Positions 25,992 through 34,817 are shown, numbered from the stretch's first letter. The stretch is 64,000 bases of DNA from UBA6623 sp965238125 (GCA_965238125.1 OZ250179.1:6262001-6326000); one strand, 5' to 3'. The notes: a model not told the origin generated them from the sequence alone. A program made the numbers and translations.

Positions 25992-27071
25992 ATGAATTCG
26001 TGCATTTACTCCGGGTTTCAATGGCTGACGCGCTCGGGAATTCAACGGTCATCCGGCGGTGCGTCACGCTTCTACCATACCGAGGCGAGCAAATACGCCA
26101 CCGTTTCCACCGCCGCCACCAGCTACTTCGTCAGCGGCTTGCTGCAAAGCTCCGAAGTCGACCCGGACGCCGCGGTGGAGTGCGCCCAGGCCGCGGGCCG
26201 CTTCTTGCTGGACAAAGCCTTCGACGAGGAAGTCGGTCTGTTCCGCCACGAGGTGGTGGAAGAGGGGGACTTGCAGCCTTGGTCCTATCTCCTCGATTCG
26301 ACCGCCGGCCTCCGCGCGCTGATCGACCTTGGGAAGGCGACCCAAGAACCCGCGTACGCCGAGCAAGCCGAGCGCTACGGGATTGCCATTAAGGAAAACC
26401 TTTCGCGGATGGACGGGTCTTTCTTTCCGGTCTTTGACCTGGCGCGGCAAATGCCCTACGAAGCCGACGAGCCATGGTGGCAACAGGCGGGCGTCTATCA
26501 CCTCAAATCGGCGTTGGCGTTCCGGTTGCTCGCCGATGTCGTGGGCTTAAGCGAATTCAAGGCGATGGCGGAGGAACTCTTGCTGTGGTGCCTCAAACGG
26601 CATGAGGGCTTCGCCCAGCCCGAGCAGACCGCCGAGATGACGATGAGTCGCCTCCACGCCTATTGTTATTTCCTCGAAGGGCTGCTTCCCGAGGCGGGTT
26701 TGGACCCCGCCTGCAGCCGGGCGCTGCAGTTCGGCATTCTCGAAATCGAAAACCTTTCCCAGGACGTGGGTCACGAGTTTCAGCGCTGCGACGTGCTGGC
26801 GCAGCTGCTGCGGCTGCGTCTGTTCGCCGATCAGCTCGGGATCATGGAACTCGACTACCAACAGGCGGGCAACGAAGCGGCCGCAATTGAAGAGTTTCAG
26901 CGACAATCCTCGGACCCGAAAATCGACGGGGGCTTCGCCTTCGCGCGGAAGGACAGCCGACTGACGCCGGACGGCAACACGACCGCTACCATCTTTTCCC
27001 TGCAAGCCCTGCAAATGTGGGAACAAGCCTCCTCAGGGGGGTTCCGCCGAAGCTGGGAAGCGCTGATCTAA
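25992..27071 (+). CDS. Uncharacterised protein, probable alpha/alpha-barrel fold
   Basis: A 359-residue soluble protein without signal peptide or membrane segment. The opening motif WLTRSGIQRSSGGASRFYHTEASKYATVSTAATSYFVSGLL and repeated helix pairs with aromatic-rich turns (WSYLLDSTAGLRALIDLG, WWQQAGVYHLKSALAFRLL, LHAYCYFLEGLLPEAG) suggest a six-hairpin alpha/alpha barrel as in glycan-active enzymes. This is a fold guess from pattern only. The start ATG lacks a clear ribosome-binding site. It is divergent from the glycosyltransferase gene, and a shared glycan function is inference. Confidence 0.7.
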   Translation: MNSCIYSGFQWLTRSGIQRSSGGASRFYHTEASKYATVSTAATSYFVSGLLQSSEVDPDAAVECAQAAGRFLLDKAFDEEVGLFRHEVVEEGDLQPWSYLLDSTAGLRALIDLGKATQEPAYAEQAERYGIAIKENLSRMDGSFFPVFDLARQMPYEADEPWWQQAGVYHLKSALAFRLLADVVGLSEFKAMAEELLLWCLKRHEGFAQPEQTAEMTMSRLHAYCYFLEGLLPEAGLDPACSRALQFGILEIENLSQDVGHEFQRCDVLAQLLRLRLFADQLGIMELDYQQAGNEAAAIEEFQRQSSDPKIDGGFAFARKDSRLTPDGNTTATIFSLQALQMWEQASSGGFRRSWEALI

Positions 27072-27133
27072 CCGCGATCGGTTTGGGAAGGGGACCCGCC
27101 GGGCCGGTTGGGCTTCCGCCGGACGCTTCTCGC

Positions 27134-27520
27134 CTACACCGCGCGCCGGTGGGTCGCCGTTACCGTCGAGTGCAAACCGCCCCGCGGTGTGAACTCACCC
27201 ACGATCTCCGCCTCGACCGGGTCGATCGTTCGCACGATGTCGGCCAACATGCGATTCACGACGTTCTCGTAGAAGATCCCCAAATCGCGATAGGCCAACA
27301 CGTAGTACTTGAACGACTTCAATTCCAAGCAAAGCCGGTCCGGCTGATAGCTGAGCGTCAACTTGCCGAAATCAGGGAGGCCGGTCTTGGGGCAGACCGA
27401 GGTGAACTCGGGAATCTCGATCGTGATGCGATAGCCCTTGAATTGGTTCGGCCAGGTTTCGATGGAAGGAAGCTCAGCGTCCAGACCGGCTTGGGCATGT
27501 TCCTCGGTGTATTCAGGCAC
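27134..27520 (-). CDS. queF: 7-cyano-7-deazaguanine reductase QueF
   Basis: Reduces preQ0 to preQ1 with NADPH in queuosine synthesis. The catalytic Cys43 lies in FTSVCPKTGLPDFG with Asp50 following. The NADPH/substrate block is LELKSFKYYVLAYRDLGIFYENVVNRM. The 128-residue unimodular length matches the short YkvM-type QueF. It follows wecB by 15 bp on the same strand and is the last gene of a wecB-queF pair. No other queuosine gene is in the window. Confidence 0.95.
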   Translation of the reverse strand: MPEYTEEHAQAGLDAELPSIETWPNQFKGYRITIEIPEFTSVCPKTGLPDFGKLTLSYQPDRLCLELKSFKYYVLAYRDLGIFYENVVNRMLADIVRTIDPVEAEIVGEFTPRGGLHSTVTATHRRAV

Positions 27521-27535
27521 GGCGTTCGATTCTGA

Positions 27536-28675
27536 TTATGCGGGATTGAGGGCGCGCGGGTCGCGGCGCAGCAACACGTCGGCGATTCGTTGACAGGCGA
27601 GGCCGTCGCCGAAGGGGCTGTGGCGCCGGGCCATCCGCTCGTAATGCGCCGCGTCGTCGAGCAGGCGCGACGATTCACGGACAATCGTGGCGGGATCGGT
27701 GCCGGTGAGCACAGCCGTGCCGGCCTCGACGGCTTCGGGGCGTTCGGTGTTGTCGCGCAGCACCAGCACGGGCTTGCCCAGCGTAGGGGCTTCCTCTTGG
27801 ATACCGCCCGAATCCGTCAGGATGAAGCGAGCCCGCCCCATCAAATCGATCAACTCCACATAGCCGAGCGGGTCGACAAGGGTAATGCCGGGGCTCTCCG
27901 CGAGCAGCCGCCGGACCGGGTCGGCCAAGGCCGGGTTCGGGTGGACCGGGTAGACGAGCTGCACGTCGTCGCGCGAAGCCAACTCAATCAGCGCTTTGCA
28001 GATTTGTTCCACTCCCGGGCCGAAGCTTTCGCGGCGGTGGGCCGTGACGAGAATCAATTGGCGCCCCGATTCGAGGAAGCTCCATTCGGGAACGGTCGCG
28101 CGGCCGCTTTCGATCGCTTCGCGGGCCCACAGCAGGGCGTCCACGCCTGTGTTGCCCGTCACGAAGATCGACTCCGGCGGTACACCTTCCGCGGCGAGAC
28201 TGTCGGCGGCGCGCTCGGTGGGGGCGAAGTGTAAGTCCGCCAGGCAGCCGGTCAGGCGGCGGTTCATTTCCTCGGGGAAAGGGCTGCGCCGCCGGCCGGT
28301 ACGCAGGCCGGCCTCGACGTGGCCGATCGGGATCGCCTGATAGAAAGCCGCCAACGCCGCGGCAAAGGCTGTCGTCGTGTCGCCTTGGACGAAGACTATG
28401 TCGGGGCGTTCCCCGGCGAGGACGTCCGTTATCCCGCTCAGCACCCGCGCCGTAAGTTGGGGCAGCGTCTGCTCGGGCTGCATAAGGTCCAAATCGTGGT
28501 CCGGCGTCAACTCGAACGTCGTCAACACCTGATGGAGCAAGTCGCGATGTTGCGCACTGACGCACGTACGCACCTCGAACCGCTCCGGCTGTGCGGCGAG
28601 GCAGCGAACCAGGGGAGCAAGCTTGATCGCTTCGGGACGGGTTCCAAAGGCAATCAGGACACGCAGCGGCGGCAT
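27536..28675 (-). CDS. wecB: UDP-N-acetylglucosamine 2-epimerase (non-hydrolysing)
   Basis: A 379-residue GT-B-fold epimerase interconverting UDP-GlcNAc and UDP-ManNAc. Motifs: FGTRPEAIKLAPLV at the N-terminus, VFVQGDTTTAFAAALAAFYQAIPIGHVEAGLRTG, VTAHRRESFG and LTDSGGIQEEAPTLGKPVLVLRDNTERPEA, all typical and intact. Its ATG lies one base after the TGA of the SirB1-like gene upstream, so the two are tightly linked. It may serve surface polysaccharide made by nearby glycosyltransferases, but no full locus is present. Confidence 0.95.
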   Translation of the reverse strand: MPPLRVLIAFGTRPEAIKLAPLVRCLAAQPERFEVRTCVSAQHRDLLHQVLTTFELTPDHDLDLMQPEQTLPQLTARVLSGITDVLAGERPDIVFVQGDTTTAFAAALAAFYQAIPIGHVEAGLRTGRRRSPFPEEMNRRLTGCLADLHFAPTERAADSLAAEGVPPESIFVTGNTGVDALLWAREAIESGRATVPEWSFLESGRQLILVTAHRRESFGPGVEQICKALIELASRDDVQLVYPVHPNPALADPVRRLLAESPGITLVDPLGYVELIDLMGRARFILTDSGGIQEEAPTLGKPVLVLRDNTERPEAVEAGTAVLTGTDPATIVRESSRLLDDAAHYERMARRHSPFGDGLACQRIADVLLRRDPRALNPA

Positions 28676-28676
28676 C

Positions 28677-29522
28677 TCAGTTCATCATCGCCTGCAGAGC
28701 CTGCAGGCCGGCGACGTACTTTTGCACTTCATCGATGTCGGAAGCTTCGGGAGAGAGTGCCAGGTACTGCTCGAAGTCACGGCGAGCCCGAGACAAGTCG
28801 CGAATCTGGTAATGCATGAGAGCCCGCTGTTTGTGCAGCTCGGCGTCTGTGGGATCAAGAGCGCTGAGCAGATAGAGAATCTGCGCCGCCTTACGATACT
28901 GCTCTCCGCTGGTGTAGATTCCCCGCAAGTTCCCCAACATGCGCTGGATGACGGCTCGCTCGGTGACGGCGCCGAAGTCGATGTCTTCCACCGCAACCGC
29001 TTTGCCCAACACCGACAACGCCCGCTCGACGCAGCTGGGGCGGTCGAGAATCTCACCGCCGTAAAACGAGTCGACAAAGAGAAGCGTATCGCCGTCGTCG
29101 TACTTCACCACGAAATGGCCCGGCAACCCGACGCCGAAGAATGGCAGGTTCAGCCGTCGCGCCATGTCCAAGTAGACGACCGACAGAGTGATGGGAATGC
29201 CCATCCTGCGCTCGATTACATCATTGAGCAAGCTGTTGCGTGGGTCGTAATAGTCTTTCGTATTGCCCTGGAAGCCCTCTTGATCGAACAAGAAGCGGTT
29301 GAGTGTTTGAATGACGTGGGGGGGTGAGCGGTCGGCCTCGAACTTTGGGGCGACGGTTTCGGCGAGGGCTTGCAACTTGTGCAAGCAAGCTTCGATATCG
29401 AGCGTTGGATATTCGAGCCTCGCCACCAGCAAGGCGGCTCTCGTCAAATCGGCCGCGAAGTCTTGCTTGGCGAACAGAGCCGCGAGGTCTTCGGCGACGA
29501 GGTTTGTGTTCGACATCGACAC
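28677..29522 (-). CDS. SirB1-like transglutaminase/TPR protein
   Basis: A 281-residue cytoplasmic protein of the SirB1 family. Residues about 80-180 form the transglutaminase-like domain (NSLLNDVIERRMGIPITLSVVYLDMARRLNLPFFGVGLPGHFVVKY), and the C-terminal third holds tetratricopeptide-like helices (AALQILYLLSALDPTDAELHKQRALMHYQIRDLSRARRDFEQYL-like). No catalytic Cys is obvious at the usual place. The start is a GTG at 29522 or the ATG two codons later. It is followed by wecB with a one-base gap. The biochemical role of the family is poorly defined. Confidence 0.82.
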   Translation of the reverse strand: MSMSNTNLVAEDLAALFAKQDFAADLTRAALLVARLEYPTLDIEACLHKLQALAETVAPKFEADRSPPHVIQTLNRFLFDQEGFQGNTKDYYDPRNSLLNDVIERRMGIPITLSVVYLDMARRLNLPFFGVGLPGHFVVKYDDGDTLLFVDSFYGGEILDRPSCVERALSVLGKAVAVEDIDFGAVTERAVIQRMLGNLRGIYTSGEQYRKAAQILYLLSALDPTDAELHKQRALMHYQIRDLSRARRDFEQYLALSPEASDIDEVQKYVAGLQALQAMMN

Positions 29523-29786
29523 AGTTTCCGGGACTACGGTTGCCGGGGTTTGGGATCGCTCCGCCGGTTCCGGCCCTAACTCGTGACCGACCGGTCAAAC
29601 GTGTTCAGGGCCGCGTAAGTTTCAGATTAACATGCAGTTTAGGCAATCCCCAACGAGATATTCACCCTAAACCGGCCATCATTTTTGTCTTGCCGCGGCC
29701 CCGCCGGCGCCTCTACACGGGCGCTCATTTGCCAACGCCTCCATGGGGATGGGAGAATTGCTTTCTTCCCATCGAGGAGTCCAGCC

Positions 29787-31331
29787 ATGAAGCGTGCCTT
29801 GCTCAGCGTTACCGACAAGACCGGCCTTGTCGACTTCGCCCAAAAACTCGCCGCGCATCAGATCGAACTGATCTCGACCGGAGGGACCGCCCGGCTGTTG
29901 CGCCAGGCCGGCCTCGCCGTGCGGGATGTCACCGAGTTGACCGGCTTCCCGGAGATGCTCGACGGGCGGGTCAAGACGCTGCACCCGAAAGTGGCGGGCG
30001 GTATCTTGGCGATTCGCTCGAACTCCGATCATATGGGCGCGCTCGAGCAACACGGCATCAGCTCGATCGATATGGTTGTCGTCAACCTCTACGCGTTCGA
30101 GAAGACGGCCGCGCGCGAGGGTGTCAGGTTCGACGAGATCATCGAGAACATCGACATCGGCGGGCCGACGATGATTCGCGCGGCGGCCAAGAACTTCAGC
30201 GACGTCGCGATCGTCACCGACCCGGAAGACTACGAACGTATTGGAACCGAACTCGACGCCGGCGGGGGTGCCTTGCCGGCCGAGACGCATTGGTATTTGG
30301 CGCAAAGGGCCTTTGCCCTCACGGCGGCCTACGATCGGGCCATCAGCTCGAAGCTCGAGAGCATTGATCCTTCGGGTGCCCCGGAACCGGAACCCGCCGA
30401 CGCTTTGCCGGCGATCCTCGACGTCCGAATCGCGAAGACGGCCCAGCTGCGCTACGGCGAGAACCCGCACCAAAGCGCCGCGCTCTACGCCTCGGGCCAA
30501 GGTGGAATCGCTGCGGCCAGGAAGCTTCACGGCAAGGAGCTGTCCTTCAACAACCTGGTGGATCTCGACGCGGCTTGGCAGCTCATTCAGGAGTTCGAAG
30601 ACCCGGCGGCAGCCGTGATCAAGCACACCAACCCCTGCGGTTGCGCCGAGCAGACATCGGCCGCAGAAGCGTTTCGCAAAGCGCTCGAATGTGACCCGAT
30701 CTCGGCCTTCGGCTCGGTGTTGGCCTTCAACCGCGAGCTCGACGCCGAGGCGGCCGAGGAAGTCTCAAAGCTGTTCGTCGAGGCGATTGCCGCGCCGGGG
30801 TATGCCCCGGAAGCTCTAGCCATTCTCACCAAGAAGAAGAACCTACGGCTGCTCGAAGTCGGCGCCGAGCCCGCCGGCCCGGCGATCAAAAGCATCTCGG
30901 GCGGCTTCCTGGCGCAGTCCCAAGACGGGCTTTCGTGGATCGGGGACCAGTTGCAAATCGTCACCGAACGCCCGCCGACCGACGATGAGATGAAGGCGCT
31001 CGCTTTTGGCTGGAAGATCGTCAAGCACGTCAAGTCGAACGCCATCGTCTATGTGCGCGGCGGCCAGACGGTCGGCGTCGGAGCGGGCCAGATGAGCCGC
31101 GTGGACGCTGCCCGCATCGGGGCGTCGAAGGCCGTCCTGCCGCTCGAGGGGACCGTGGTCGGCTCCGACGCCTTCTTCCCTTTCGCCGACGGCGTCGAGG
31201 AGATCGCCAAGCACGGCGTCACCGCGATCGTGCAGCCCGGCGGATCGAAGCGCGATCAAGAAGTGATCGACGCCGTCAATCGGCTCGGGCTGGCGATGGT
31301 CTTCACCGGTATCCGCCACTTCCGGCACTGA
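29787..31331 (+). CDS. purH: Bifunctional AICAR transformylase / IMP cyclohydrolase
   Basis: A 514-residue enzyme for the last two steps of IMP synthesis. The N-terminal IMP cyclohydrolase domain (about 1-195) begins RALLSVTDKTGLVDFAQKL and includes STGGTARLL and GRVKTLHPKVAGGIL. The C-terminal AICAR formyltransferase domain carries LRYGENPHQSAALY, the catalytic Lys-His in AVIKHTNPCG, and the terminal DAFFPFADGVEEIAKHGVTAIVQPGGSKRD. I chose the ATG at 29787, seven bases after GAGGAG, rather than an upstream start at 29685. It stands alone; divergent from the SirB1-like gene. Confidence 0.97.
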   Translation: MKRALLSVTDKTGLVDFAQKLAAHQIELISTGGTARLLRQAGLAVRDVTELTGFPEMLDGRVKTLHPKVAGGILAIRSNSDHMGALEQHGISSIDMVVVNLYAFEKTAAREGVRFDEIIENIDIGGPTMIRAAAKNFSDVAIVTDPEDYERIGTELDAGGGALPAETHWYLAQRAFALTAAYDRAISSKLESIDPSGAPEPEPADALPAILDVRIAKTAQLRYGENPHQSAALYASGQGGIAAARKLHGKELSFNNLVDLDAAWQLIQEFEDPAAAVIKHTNPCGCAEQTSAAEAFRKALECDPISAFGSVLAFNRELDAEAAEEVSKLFVEAIAAPGYAPEALAILTKKKNLRLLEVGAEPAGPAIKSISGGFLAQSQDGLSWIGDQLQIVTERPPTDDEMKALAFGWKIVKHVKSNAIVYVRGGQTVGVGAGQMSRVDAARIGASKAVLPLEGTVVGSDAFFPFADGVEEIAKHGVTAIVQPGGSKRDQEVIDAVNRLGLAMVFTGIRHFRH

Positions 31332-31367
31332 GCCGTGATCCTTCAATTGGGGCGGATTCGCGGCGAC

Positions 31368-31419
31368 ACAAGCTGAGAGCTTGTCTCAACCGGGGCTAGG
31401 ACAAACACTCGTGTTTGTC
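31368..31419. repeat. Two hairpins downstream of purH
   Basis: ACAAGCTGAGAGCTTGT (31368-31384) and GACAAACACTCGTGTTTGTC (31400-31419, perfect 9-bp arms around TC). The first is the inverted copy of the palindrome at 5866-5882. Neither is followed by a T-run, so rho-independent termination is not supported, but they could protect or end the purH mRNA. Confidence 0.5.
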
Positions 31420-31466
31420 GCTACCGAGCGGCCCTTCGCGCGGAATCAACCTGGGCGCGGCTCGAT

Positions 31467-31793
31467 CTACCCTGAAGCCCGGTCGTCGGGAGGCTTGCGA
31501 ACGGCTCGGGTGATGGCGTCGCCGTGCAGCCGGCGGGCAACCCGCAAGTCGTAGTCGAGCTGTAGGCCGAGCCAGGATTCAGCCGAGACGTCGAAGTAGG
31601 CCTCCAGGCGCAAGGCCGTGTCGGCAGTGGCTGAGCGCTTCCCGTGAATGATGCCGTGGATGCGGTTGGGCGGGACGTCCAAATCACGCGCCAGCTTGTT
31701 GATGCTGAGCCCGAGCGGCTTCATGAATTCATCGCGCAGGACCTCGCCGGGATGAATGGCGTCGGTGGGGGCGTCGGCCATTACGTACATCAT
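31467..31793 (-). CDS. HigA-type antitoxin / XRE regulator, no toxin partner seen
   Basis: A 108-residue protein of the HigA (VapI) class. The opening IHPGEVLRDEFMKPLGLSINKLARDLDVPPNRIHGIIHGKRSATADTALRLEAYF is diagnostic: HPGE motif followed by a helix-turn-helix. The C-terminal tail (residues about 85-108) is basic. HigB toxin genes normally lie directly upstream, but 31794-31900 holds no such frame, so this antitoxin is orphaned or the toxin was lost. The start could be the first Met or the one four codons later (MADAPTDAIHPGE). The region is more AT-rich than its surroundings. Confidence 0.85.
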   Translation of the reverse strand: MMYVMADAPTDAIHPGEVLRDEFMKPLGLSINKLARDLDVPPNRIHGIIHGKRSATADTALRLEAYFDVSAESWLGLQLDYDLRVARRLHGDAITRAVRKPPDDRASG

Positions 31794-31884
31794 AATACTT
31801 TTATTGGAATGAATGCCATTTGTTTGTCGGCCCAGGGTGGAAGCTACTCCCGGAGGACTATTATGTAACTCGTAATACTTTATT
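31792..31884. promoter_or_regulatory. AT-rich direct repeats upstream of the HigA gene
   Basis: ATAATACTTTTATT (31792-31805) overlaps the HigA start region and GTAATACTTTATT (31872-31884) lies about 80 bp upstream. HigA proteins bind their own promoter region, so these could be operators. This is a pattern-based guess only. Confidence 0.25.
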
Positions 31885-31924
31885 CATAATGCTGTGATCT
31901 TACTGCAATTAACTTGGTTACGCT

Positions 31925-32660
31925 TCTCACCACAGCGGAGTTGGGAGAGGCGGAAGGGTAAGCTGGTCTTGGGTGATCCAGGGGCTGACGCCCCTGGCCG
32001 GCATTAAATGGCCCCACGACACGGCCCAGGCCGTCTCGCGGCGGCGGCGGTGCAGCGCGAGCTTCGTAGTTCCGGCATTCGGACTTTTCTTCAAGTTGTT
32101 GATATGGCTTGGTTTGATCTATTCTTGGCTTCGTTTCGCAAAATCGACGGAGCCGGCTAGGCGTTCCCATTTCGCGCCTACTTGGGATATGCCCGACGGC
32201 TGCCGGATATCGTAGCGACGAGGTTGGGTGAGGTGGAAAGGCAATCTTGCAAGTTGTTGATATAGATTGGTTTGATTCATTCTTGGCTTCGTTTCGCAAA
32301 AACTCGCTGGAACCGGTTCGGCACCCCCGCCAGGTGATCCAGGGGCTGACGCCCGGGCTGGTATTCATGGACCGGCCACATGGCCCAGGCTGTGTTGCCA
32401 CAGTCGCGGAAGATTCGAGATCGGCCATTTCTCTGTCCGTGTCTTTGCTTGCAAGTTATTGATATATCGTGGCTTGATCCGTTCTTGGCTTCGTTTCGCA
32501 AAATCGATGAAGCAGGCTGGTGATTCCCCTTGTGGCTCTCGCTTGGGATGGAGTCGGCGGCTGTTGGGCTCCCCTCGGCGAGATGCCGGAGGTGGGGGAC
32601 AAGAAGTTGGTCCTGGGCAAGCCAGGAGGTATCAATAAAACCCACGGCAACCCGGCAGAC
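31925..32660. repeat. Degenerate tandem repeat array, about three units
   Basis: Part of a 1572-bp gene-free region. The block GATATGGCTTGGTTTGATCT…TTCTTGGCTTCGTTTCGCAAAA occurs at 32099-32145, 32262-32309 and 32460-32506 with few changes. A second block, GGTGATCCAGGGGCTGACGCC, occurs at 31973-31994 and 32333-32354, with a diverged third form around 32616. The unit length is irregular (about 160-200 bp). Frames that cross the array on the minus strand are artefacts of the repeat (…FCETKP…-like). No gene is supported. Confidence 0.65.
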
Positions 32661-32853
32661 GGTCTTCACTCGGCCCCACTGTTTTGTTCTATATTATTCG
32701 TTTCCATATCCGCGCCGCCTCCCGGCCGGTCCTCACATGAGCCCTTCAAGCCGCCTGGCTGTCTTCCCGAAGGGGCTTGGCCGCGAGCCTTGCAAGTTCA
32801 GAATCGGGAGCCTTCCCTTCAAGTGGTCCCGGCGCTGAAAGGGGACTTTCGGA

Positions 32854-33137
32854 AGAGTTCCGTTTCTCATGAATCCGCGGATTCATGACACCGTCATGAA
32901 AACGGGCGTCGGACGGCCGAAGGGTTAGGCTGGAGCTTCCTGCCGCCCTTTCAGGGCTCGCCTGGGTGGGGGTTTCACCCAGGGTTCCGCCGTTCCGGCT
33001 CCACCCTGGGCTATATTCCCGCCGCCGCTTCGCGGCTCAAGGTGTTCGCGGTCTTGCCGGACATCAACGTAACACACAATACCCTCGACGAGGCTGGTAA
33101 TGCACAATACCCGAAGGCTATTTTCGGAGGAGGGGTT
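32854..33137. repeat. Dispersed palindromic repeat (family P, copy A)
   Basis: Blocks in order: CATGAATCCGCGGATTCATG (palindrome, 32869-32888), CATGAAAACGGGCGTCGG, GCCGCCCTTTCAGGGCT, CCTGGGTGGGGGTTTCACCCAGGG, CGGCTCCACCCTGGGCTAT, CCGCCGCTTCGCGG, and a tail with GGCTATTTTCGGAGG. The same blocks in the same order occur at 42551-42778 (copy B), a shorter set at 46546-46690 (copy C), and an inverted set at 56791-56895 (copy E). No gene lies here. Confidence 0.7.
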
Positions 33138-33140
33138 TCG

Positions 33141-33221
33141 GAACAGTTCACTCCGCGCCAACCAAATCTTGGCGATCCAAATAGAACTTATTCGGAAGGC
33201 GCTCGGGACAGTCCGCATTTC
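33141..33221. repeat. GGGACAGTCC-type repeat, diverged copy
   Basis: CAGTTCACTCCGCGCCAACC…AACTTATTCGGAAGGCGCTC GGGACAGTCCGCATTTCTT resembles the element at 40249-40337 block for block, including an internal short palindrome (CGCCAA…TTGGCG). It lies just after family-P copy A. Nothing else is visible up to hpnJ at 33366. Confidence 0.45.
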
Positions 33222-33365
33222 TTCACAGCTCCTCAGGTTAGCGGTGCTGTCAAGCAGATGTCCCTTGCGTTTGAAGAGGCTTCTCTTGCACCCGGCGGCG
33301 GATGCGCGGTCCACTCCTTCGATCGACGGTAGGGATCTGGTATTCTGAACTTCTCAGCGGGTCCC

Positions 33366-34817
33366 ATGGCGCGCAGAACCCTTTTTCTCAATCCCCCATC
33401 TTTTGAAAACTTCGACGGCGGTGCGAGCTCCCGCTGGCCCGCCACGCGCGAGATCGAATCCTATTGGTATCCCATCTGGCTGTGCTACCCGGCGGGAATG
33501 CTGCCCGACAGCAAGGTCGTTGACGCTCCTCCGCATAAGATCACGCCGGAGCAGACGATCGAAATGGTGAGGGATTTCGACTTCCTCGTGCTGTTTACGT
33601 CAACGCCGGGATTCGAAAACGACACTTTGCTGGCCGAGCGGATGAAACGGGTCAGCCCCGATCTCACGATCTGTTTCGTCGGTCCCCATGTCACCGCGCT
33701 GCCCGAGCCGAGCCTCGACGCCTCGCCCGCGATCGATTTCATCGTGCGCAAGGAGTTCGATCAAGCCGTCGTCGACTTCGCCAACGGCAAAGCGCTTGCA
33801 GAGATTCCGAGCGTCAGCTACCGAAAAGACGGCGGCTTTGTCCATAACCGGCAGGCGCCCGAGATCGAGAATCTCGATGAGCTGCCTTGGGTGACGAAGA
33901 CCTACAAGCGCGACCTCGATATCAGCCGCTACAACGTCCCTTTCCTGCTGCATCCGTATTTGGCGTTCTACACAGAGCGCGGCTGCCCGGCGCTGTGTAC
34001 GTTCTGCCTGTGGCCGCAGACGCTCTCGGGACACCGCTGGCGCACGCGGTCGGCGGAGGATGTCGCGGCGGAAGTCCAATGGACGCTCGGCAATTTCGCG
34101 GGGTTGCGCGAGATCTTCTTCGACGACGATACCTTCAACATTCGCAAGTCGCGAGTGATCGAGCTGTGCGAGAAGCTCAAGCCGCTGAACTTTACGTGGT
34201 CCTGCACATCGCGCGTCACGGTCGACTACGAAACCCTCAAGGCCATGAAGGACGCCGGGTGCCGGCTGCTGATCGTCGGTTACGAGTCGGGCGACCCGCG
34301 GATCCTCAAGAACATCAAGAAGGGCGCGACCGTCGCGCAAGCCGAGCGCTTCACGAAGAACTGCAAGAAAATCGGGCTGGTCGTCCACGGTGACTACATT
34401 GTCGGGTTGCCGGGCGAGACGCGGGAATCGATCCGCCGCACGATCGACTTCGCCAAGAGAATGGACACCGAGACGATTCAAGTTGCGGTTGCTCACCCCT
34501 ATCCGGGAACCGAGTTTTACGAGTACGTCGAGTCTAATCGCCTGATTACGCCCGACAGCATGACCGACGAAGGCGGGCACCAGCTGCCGAACATCGTCTA
34601 CGGGGATCTCGATCAAGCGGAGATCATGGATTGGGTCGAGCGCTTCTACGATGAATATTACTTCCGGCCGCGGGTGGCTTGGAGGATCGTGCGCAAAGCC
34701 ATCTTCAACCGCAAGGAGCGGCGCCGGCTCTACAAGGAGGCCCGCGAGTATCTTTCCCTGCGGGCCAAGCGGCAACGCTTCGTCAAGCAACGGCGCTACG
34801 ACAATCAGGCGGCCTGA
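33366..34817 (+). CDS. hpnJ: Hopanoid radical SAM/B12 protein HpnJ
   Basis: A 483-residue enzyme that in hopanoid synthesis forms the cyclitol ether head group from glucosaminyl-bacteriohopanetetrol. The N-terminal B12-binding-like domain (1-150) contains FVGPHVTALPE. The radical SAM cluster motif is CPALCTFC (Cys207, Cys211, Cys214) in the family signature YTERGCPALCTFCLWPQTLSGHRWRTRS. FDDDTFN, GYESGD and GDYIVGLPGETRESI follow as expected. It lies 8.5 kb from the main hopanoid run, on the other strand, preceded by repeat-rich DNA and followed by 161 bp without a gene. No ribosome-binding site is clear. Confidence 0.92.
   Translation: MARRTLFLNPPSFENFDGGASSRWPATREIESYWYPIWLCYPAGMLPDSKVVDAPPHKITPEQTIEMVRDFDFLVLFTSTPGFENDTLLAERMKRVSPDLTICFVGPHVTALPEPSLDASPAIDFIVRKEFDQAVVDFANGKALAEIPSVSYRKDGGFVHNRQAPEIENLDELPWVTKTYKRDLDISRYNVPFLLHPYLAFYTERGCPALCTFCLWPQTLSGHRWRTRSAEDVAAEVQWTLGNFAGLREIFFDDDTFNIRKSRVIELCEKLKPLNFTWSCTSRVTVDYETLKAMKDAGCRLLIVGYESGDPRILKNIKKGATVAQAERFTKNCKKIGLVVHGDYIVGLPGETRESIRRTIDFAKRMDTETIQVAVAHPYPGTEFYEYVESNRLITPDSMTDEGGHQLPNIVYGDLDQAEIMDWVERFYDEYYFRPRVAWRIVRKAIFNRKERRRLYKEAREYLSLRAKRQRFVKQRRYDNQAA

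Noticed and set aside
24927..26045. Full 372-codon form of the glycosyltransferase
   Set aside because: The first 100 codons are Arg-rich low-complexity and overlap the divergent gene's start; the core begins after 25745.
31400..31419. Rho-independent terminator for purH
   Set aside because: The hairpin is perfect but no T-run follows.
31880..32428. A 182-codon minus-strand frame in the repeat field
   Set aside because: It spans two repeat units and repeats its own sequence; this is repeat DNA, not a gene.
31925..32660. Possible CRISPR array
   Set aside because: Units are long, irregular and degenerate, with no short identical repeats or uniform spacers and no cas genes.
33600..34790. A 396-codon frame antisense to hpnJ
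   Set aside because: Mirrors the hpnJ codon pattern; hpnJ itself has clear motifs.
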